Below, piece after piece: positions 4,898-7,595 of a stretch of 7,595 nucleotides of DNA. Below the pieces are notes generated by a model. It worked only from the letters and a program-made list of their open reading frames with translations, was not told the origin of the DNA and did not search any database. The stretch is from Bradyrhizobium sp. (lineage in GTDB: Bacteria > Pseudomonadota > Alphaproteobacteria > Rhizobiales > Xanthobacteraceae): positions 1 to 7,595 of the forward strand of contig JAFAUV010000362.1 in the NCBI GenBank assembly GCA_019243075.1, written 5' to 3'. The position numbers and the translations under genes are program-made. Position 1 is the stretch's first letter; each line of letters begins with the position of its first letter.

Positions 4898-5671
4898 TTA
4901 CCAGCATGTGTAGCCGCCATCGACAAGAACGATGCTCCCCGTCATCAAGCTCGCCGCGTCGGAGGCCAGGAACAGCACGACGGAGGCGATCTCCTCGACC
5001 TGCCCCAGTCGCGCCATCGGCGTTCCGCCGATCCAGGCGTCGTACATTTTCGGATTGCTTTTCACAAAGGCGTTGAGCGGCGTCTCGATATAGGTCGGAG
5101 CCACGGCATTGACCCGCACGCCCCGCGCGCCCCACTCGGCGGCGAGCGACCTGGTCAGATGGTGCACTGCAGCCTTGGAGGCATTGTAGTAGCATTGCTC
5201 CTGCGGCTTGTTGACGATGAAGCCGGACATCGAGCCGACATTGATGATGGTTCCCGCCTTCGCTTCCAGCATATGCCTGCCGAAGGCGCGGCAGCACCAG
5301 AACGTGCCGTTGAGATTGACGTCGAGAACGTTCAGCCAATGCTCGTCGGTGACGGTCTCTGCCGGCGTCTCGCTGCGGGCGATGCCGGCATTGTTGACCA
5401 GGATATCAATCCTGCCATGCCGGGACGTGAGCTCGCTGGCGGTTTCGGAGACGCGCCCGGAGTCCGTCACATCCATATCGACGAGCTCGACGTCGTAGCC
5501 CTTCTTCTTCATCGCGGCGCGCCCTGTTTCCGCGACCTCGGCGTCACGATCGGCGATCACGACCTTGGCGCCGGCCTCCGCCAGCGCCTCGACGCAGGCG
5601 AGCCCGATGCCCTGCCCGCCGCCGGTGACAACGGCGGTCCTGCCGCCGAGCTTGAACTTCTCGAGATACAT
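4898..5671 (-). CDS. SDR-family polyol dehydrogenase, galactitol/sorbitol dehydrogenase-like
   Basis: A 257-residue classical short-chain dehydrogenase. It has the cofactor motif TGGGQGIG (16-23), Asp41 after the second strand (favouring NAD over NADP), NNAG (93-96), catalytic Asn119, Ser147, Tyr162 and Lys166 (YNASK), and the C-terminus DGGYTCW. The GSMSGFIVNKPQ segment and DGGYTxW ending recall Rhodobacter galactitol dehydrogenase, whose catalytic Asn, Ser, Tyr and Lys keep the same spacing. It looks unlike SmoS-type sorbitol dehydrogenase, whose motifs differ in my recollection. The expected reaction is NAD-dependent oxidation of a polyol to a ketose. GGAGAG at 5681-5676 is a strong, well-spaced ribosome site for the ATG at 5671. 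The gene sits between the transporter ATPase (51 bp upstream) and the fructokinase, which argues for D-fructose as the product (from sorbitol or mannitol), though galactitol or a pentitol cannot be excluded. Confidence 0.88.
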   Translation of the reverse strand: MYLEKFKLGGRTAVVTGGGQGIGLACVEALAEAGAKVVIADRDAEVAETGRAAMKKKGYDVELVDMDVTDSGRVSETASELTSRHGRIDILVNNAGIARSETPAETVTDEHWLNVLDVNLNGTFWCCRAFGRHMLEAKAGTIINVGSMSGFIVNKPQEQCYYNASKAAVHHLTRSLAAEWGARGVRVNAVAPTYIETPLNAFVKSNPKMYDAWIGGTPMARLGQVEEIASVVLFLASDAASLMTGSIVLVDGGYTCW

Positions 5672-5722
5672 TGTTCTCTCCGTGTTCCTGCTTGGCCGGA
5701 GCCCGCAGGGCTGGTGGCGCGC

Positions 5723-6727
<1,005 letters not shown>

Positions 6728-6740
6728 GATGTGCCGCCTT

Positions 6741-7571
6741 CTATTTGACCGCGCCGAAGGTCAGGCCGCGGACGAGCTGCCGCTGACTGAACCAGCCGAG
6801 CACGAGAATTGGAGCGATCGCGAGTGTCGAGGCTGCCGACAGCTTGGCCCAGAACAGCCCTTCCGGACTCGAATATGAAGCGATGAAGACCGTGAGCGGC
6901 GCCGCCTGCAGGGTCGACAGGTTCAGCGTCCAGAACGCTTCATTCCAGGCCAGGATCAGATTGAGCAGAAGTGTCGAGGCCAGGCCGGGCACCGCCATGG
7001 GCGTCAGCACATAGACCAGCTCCCTGCCGATGGTCGCGCCGTCCATGCGCGCGGCTTCCAGGATGTCCCGCGGGATCTCCTTGAAATAGGTGAAGAGCAT
7101 CCAGACCACAATCGGCAGGTTGCCGAGGCACAGGATGAAAGTAAGCCCCGCTCGCGTGTCGAGCAGGCCGAAATTGCGGTAGATCAGGTAGATCGGGACC
7201 AGGACGCCGACCGGTGGCATCATCTTGGTCGAGAGCATCCAGAGCAGGATGTCCTTGGTGCGTTTGGTCGGCGAGAACGCCATCGACCAGGCCGCGGGTA
7301 TGGCAATCAGCAGCGCAATCAGCGTCGAGCCGCCGGCGATGATGATCGAGTTGAGCGCGTGGTGGAAATAATCGCTGCGCTCCTGCACGGTGGCGTAGTT
7401 TTCCGTGGTCCAGTGGAAGAACAGGAACGAGGGCGGCACCGCAAAGGCCTCGAGCTCGGTTTTGAAGCTCGCCAGCACCATCCAGAGAATCGGGAAAAAG
7501 ATCAGGAAGCCGAAGAACCACGCCCCGATCGTCGAGATCACCACCCGCTGCGTCGTTGACTTGCGCGCCAT
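6741..7571 (-). CDS. ABC sugar/polyol transporter permease (MalG/SmoG type)
   Basis: A 276-residue inner-membrane protein with about six hydrophobic segments, roughly residues 12-34, 73-97, 108-130, 141-163, 193-213 and 243-262. The cytoplasmic EAA loop that docks the ATPase is clear: EAARMDGATIGRELVYVLTP (172-191). The end QRQLVRGLTFGAVK is typical of MalG-like carbohydrate permeases (CUT1 family). It would form the second half of the translocation pore with the permease encoded just upstream. The ATG at 7571 has a GGAAG ribosome site (7585-7581) lying within the last codons of that upstream gene, and only four bases separate the upstream TGA from this ATG. The frame stays open to the window edge, but the ribosome site and the normal family N-terminus support this start. 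Confidence 0.94.
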   Translation of the reverse strand: MARKSTTQRVVISTIGAWFFGFLIFFPILWMVLASFKTELEAFAVPPSFLFFHWTTENYATVQERSDYFHHALNSIIIAGGSTLIALLIAIPAAWSMAFSPTKRTKDILLWMLSTKMMPPVGVLVPIYLIYRNFGLLDTRAGLTFILCLGNLPIVVWMLFTYFKEIPRDILEAARMDGATIGRELVYVLTPMAVPGLASTLLLNLILAWNEAFWTLNLSTLQAAPLTVFIASYSSPEGLFWAKLSAASTLAIAPILVLGWFSQRQLVRGLTFGAVK

Positions 7572-7575
7572 GATG

Positions 7576-7595
7576 TCAGGCTTCCAGGTTGCGGC
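7576..7595 (-). CDS. C-terminal tail of an upstream gene, probably the partner permease (MalF/SmoF type)
   Basis: The last five codons read RNLEA followed by TGA at 7578-7576. The tail ends four bases before the ATG of the MalG-type permease, which is where CUT1 transporter operons normally place the MalF-type permease. Five residues cannot prove identity; the assignment rests on operon order and on the downstream ribosome site being embedded here. Confidence 0.45.

Overview
The window looks like chromosomal DNA of a high-GC alphaproteobacterium, most likely Bradyrhizobium or a close relative. I judge this from the strong G/C bias at third codon positions, the protein families present and the style of the polyol ABC-transporter operon. 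It was not confirmed by any search.

Left part (1-2378). On the minus strand, three tightly packed genes are transcribed toward the left edge: a SxtJ-family membrane protein, a 50-residue DUF5989/SxtK-like membrane peptide, and the first 38 codons of a NodU/TobZ/SxtI-type O-carbamoyltransferase that runs off the window. Divergent from them, across about 120 bp, is a membrane-anchored SGNH/GDSL-hydrolase-like protein. It converges on a small unrecognised membrane protein. The three minus-strand genes match the sxtI-sxtJ-sxtK trio of the saxitoxin clusters in gene content, here without any other toxin gene in view. A carbamoylation module for an unknown, probably envelope-related, substrate is the most interesting system here.

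Middle (2379-3190). About 300 bp have no convincing gene. They are followed by a frameshifted remnant of the C-terminus of a tripartite-tricarboxylate-transporter (Bug/TctC) binding protein and by a short hypothetical gene (86 aa).

Toxin-antitoxin module (3191-3852). A vapBC pair lies on the minus strand: a ribbon-helix-helix antitoxin overlapping a PIN-domain toxin by one base. Its promoter is unusually clear (TTGACG, 17 bp, TAAGAT) and is embedded in repeated TGACrTAy half-sites. Its spacing to the antitoxin ATG predicts a leaderless mRNA.

Right part (3911-7595). This is the downstream end of a minus-strand polyol/sugar uptake and catabolism operon. In order of transcription it holds the tail of a probable permease, a MalG/SmoG-type permease, a MalK/SmoK-type ATPase, a galactitol-dehydrogenase-like SDR and a PfkB-family fructokinase. 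The expected logic is import of a polyol, oxidation to a ketose and phosphorylation of the ketose. The periplasmic binding protein and the regulator would lie beyond the right edge.
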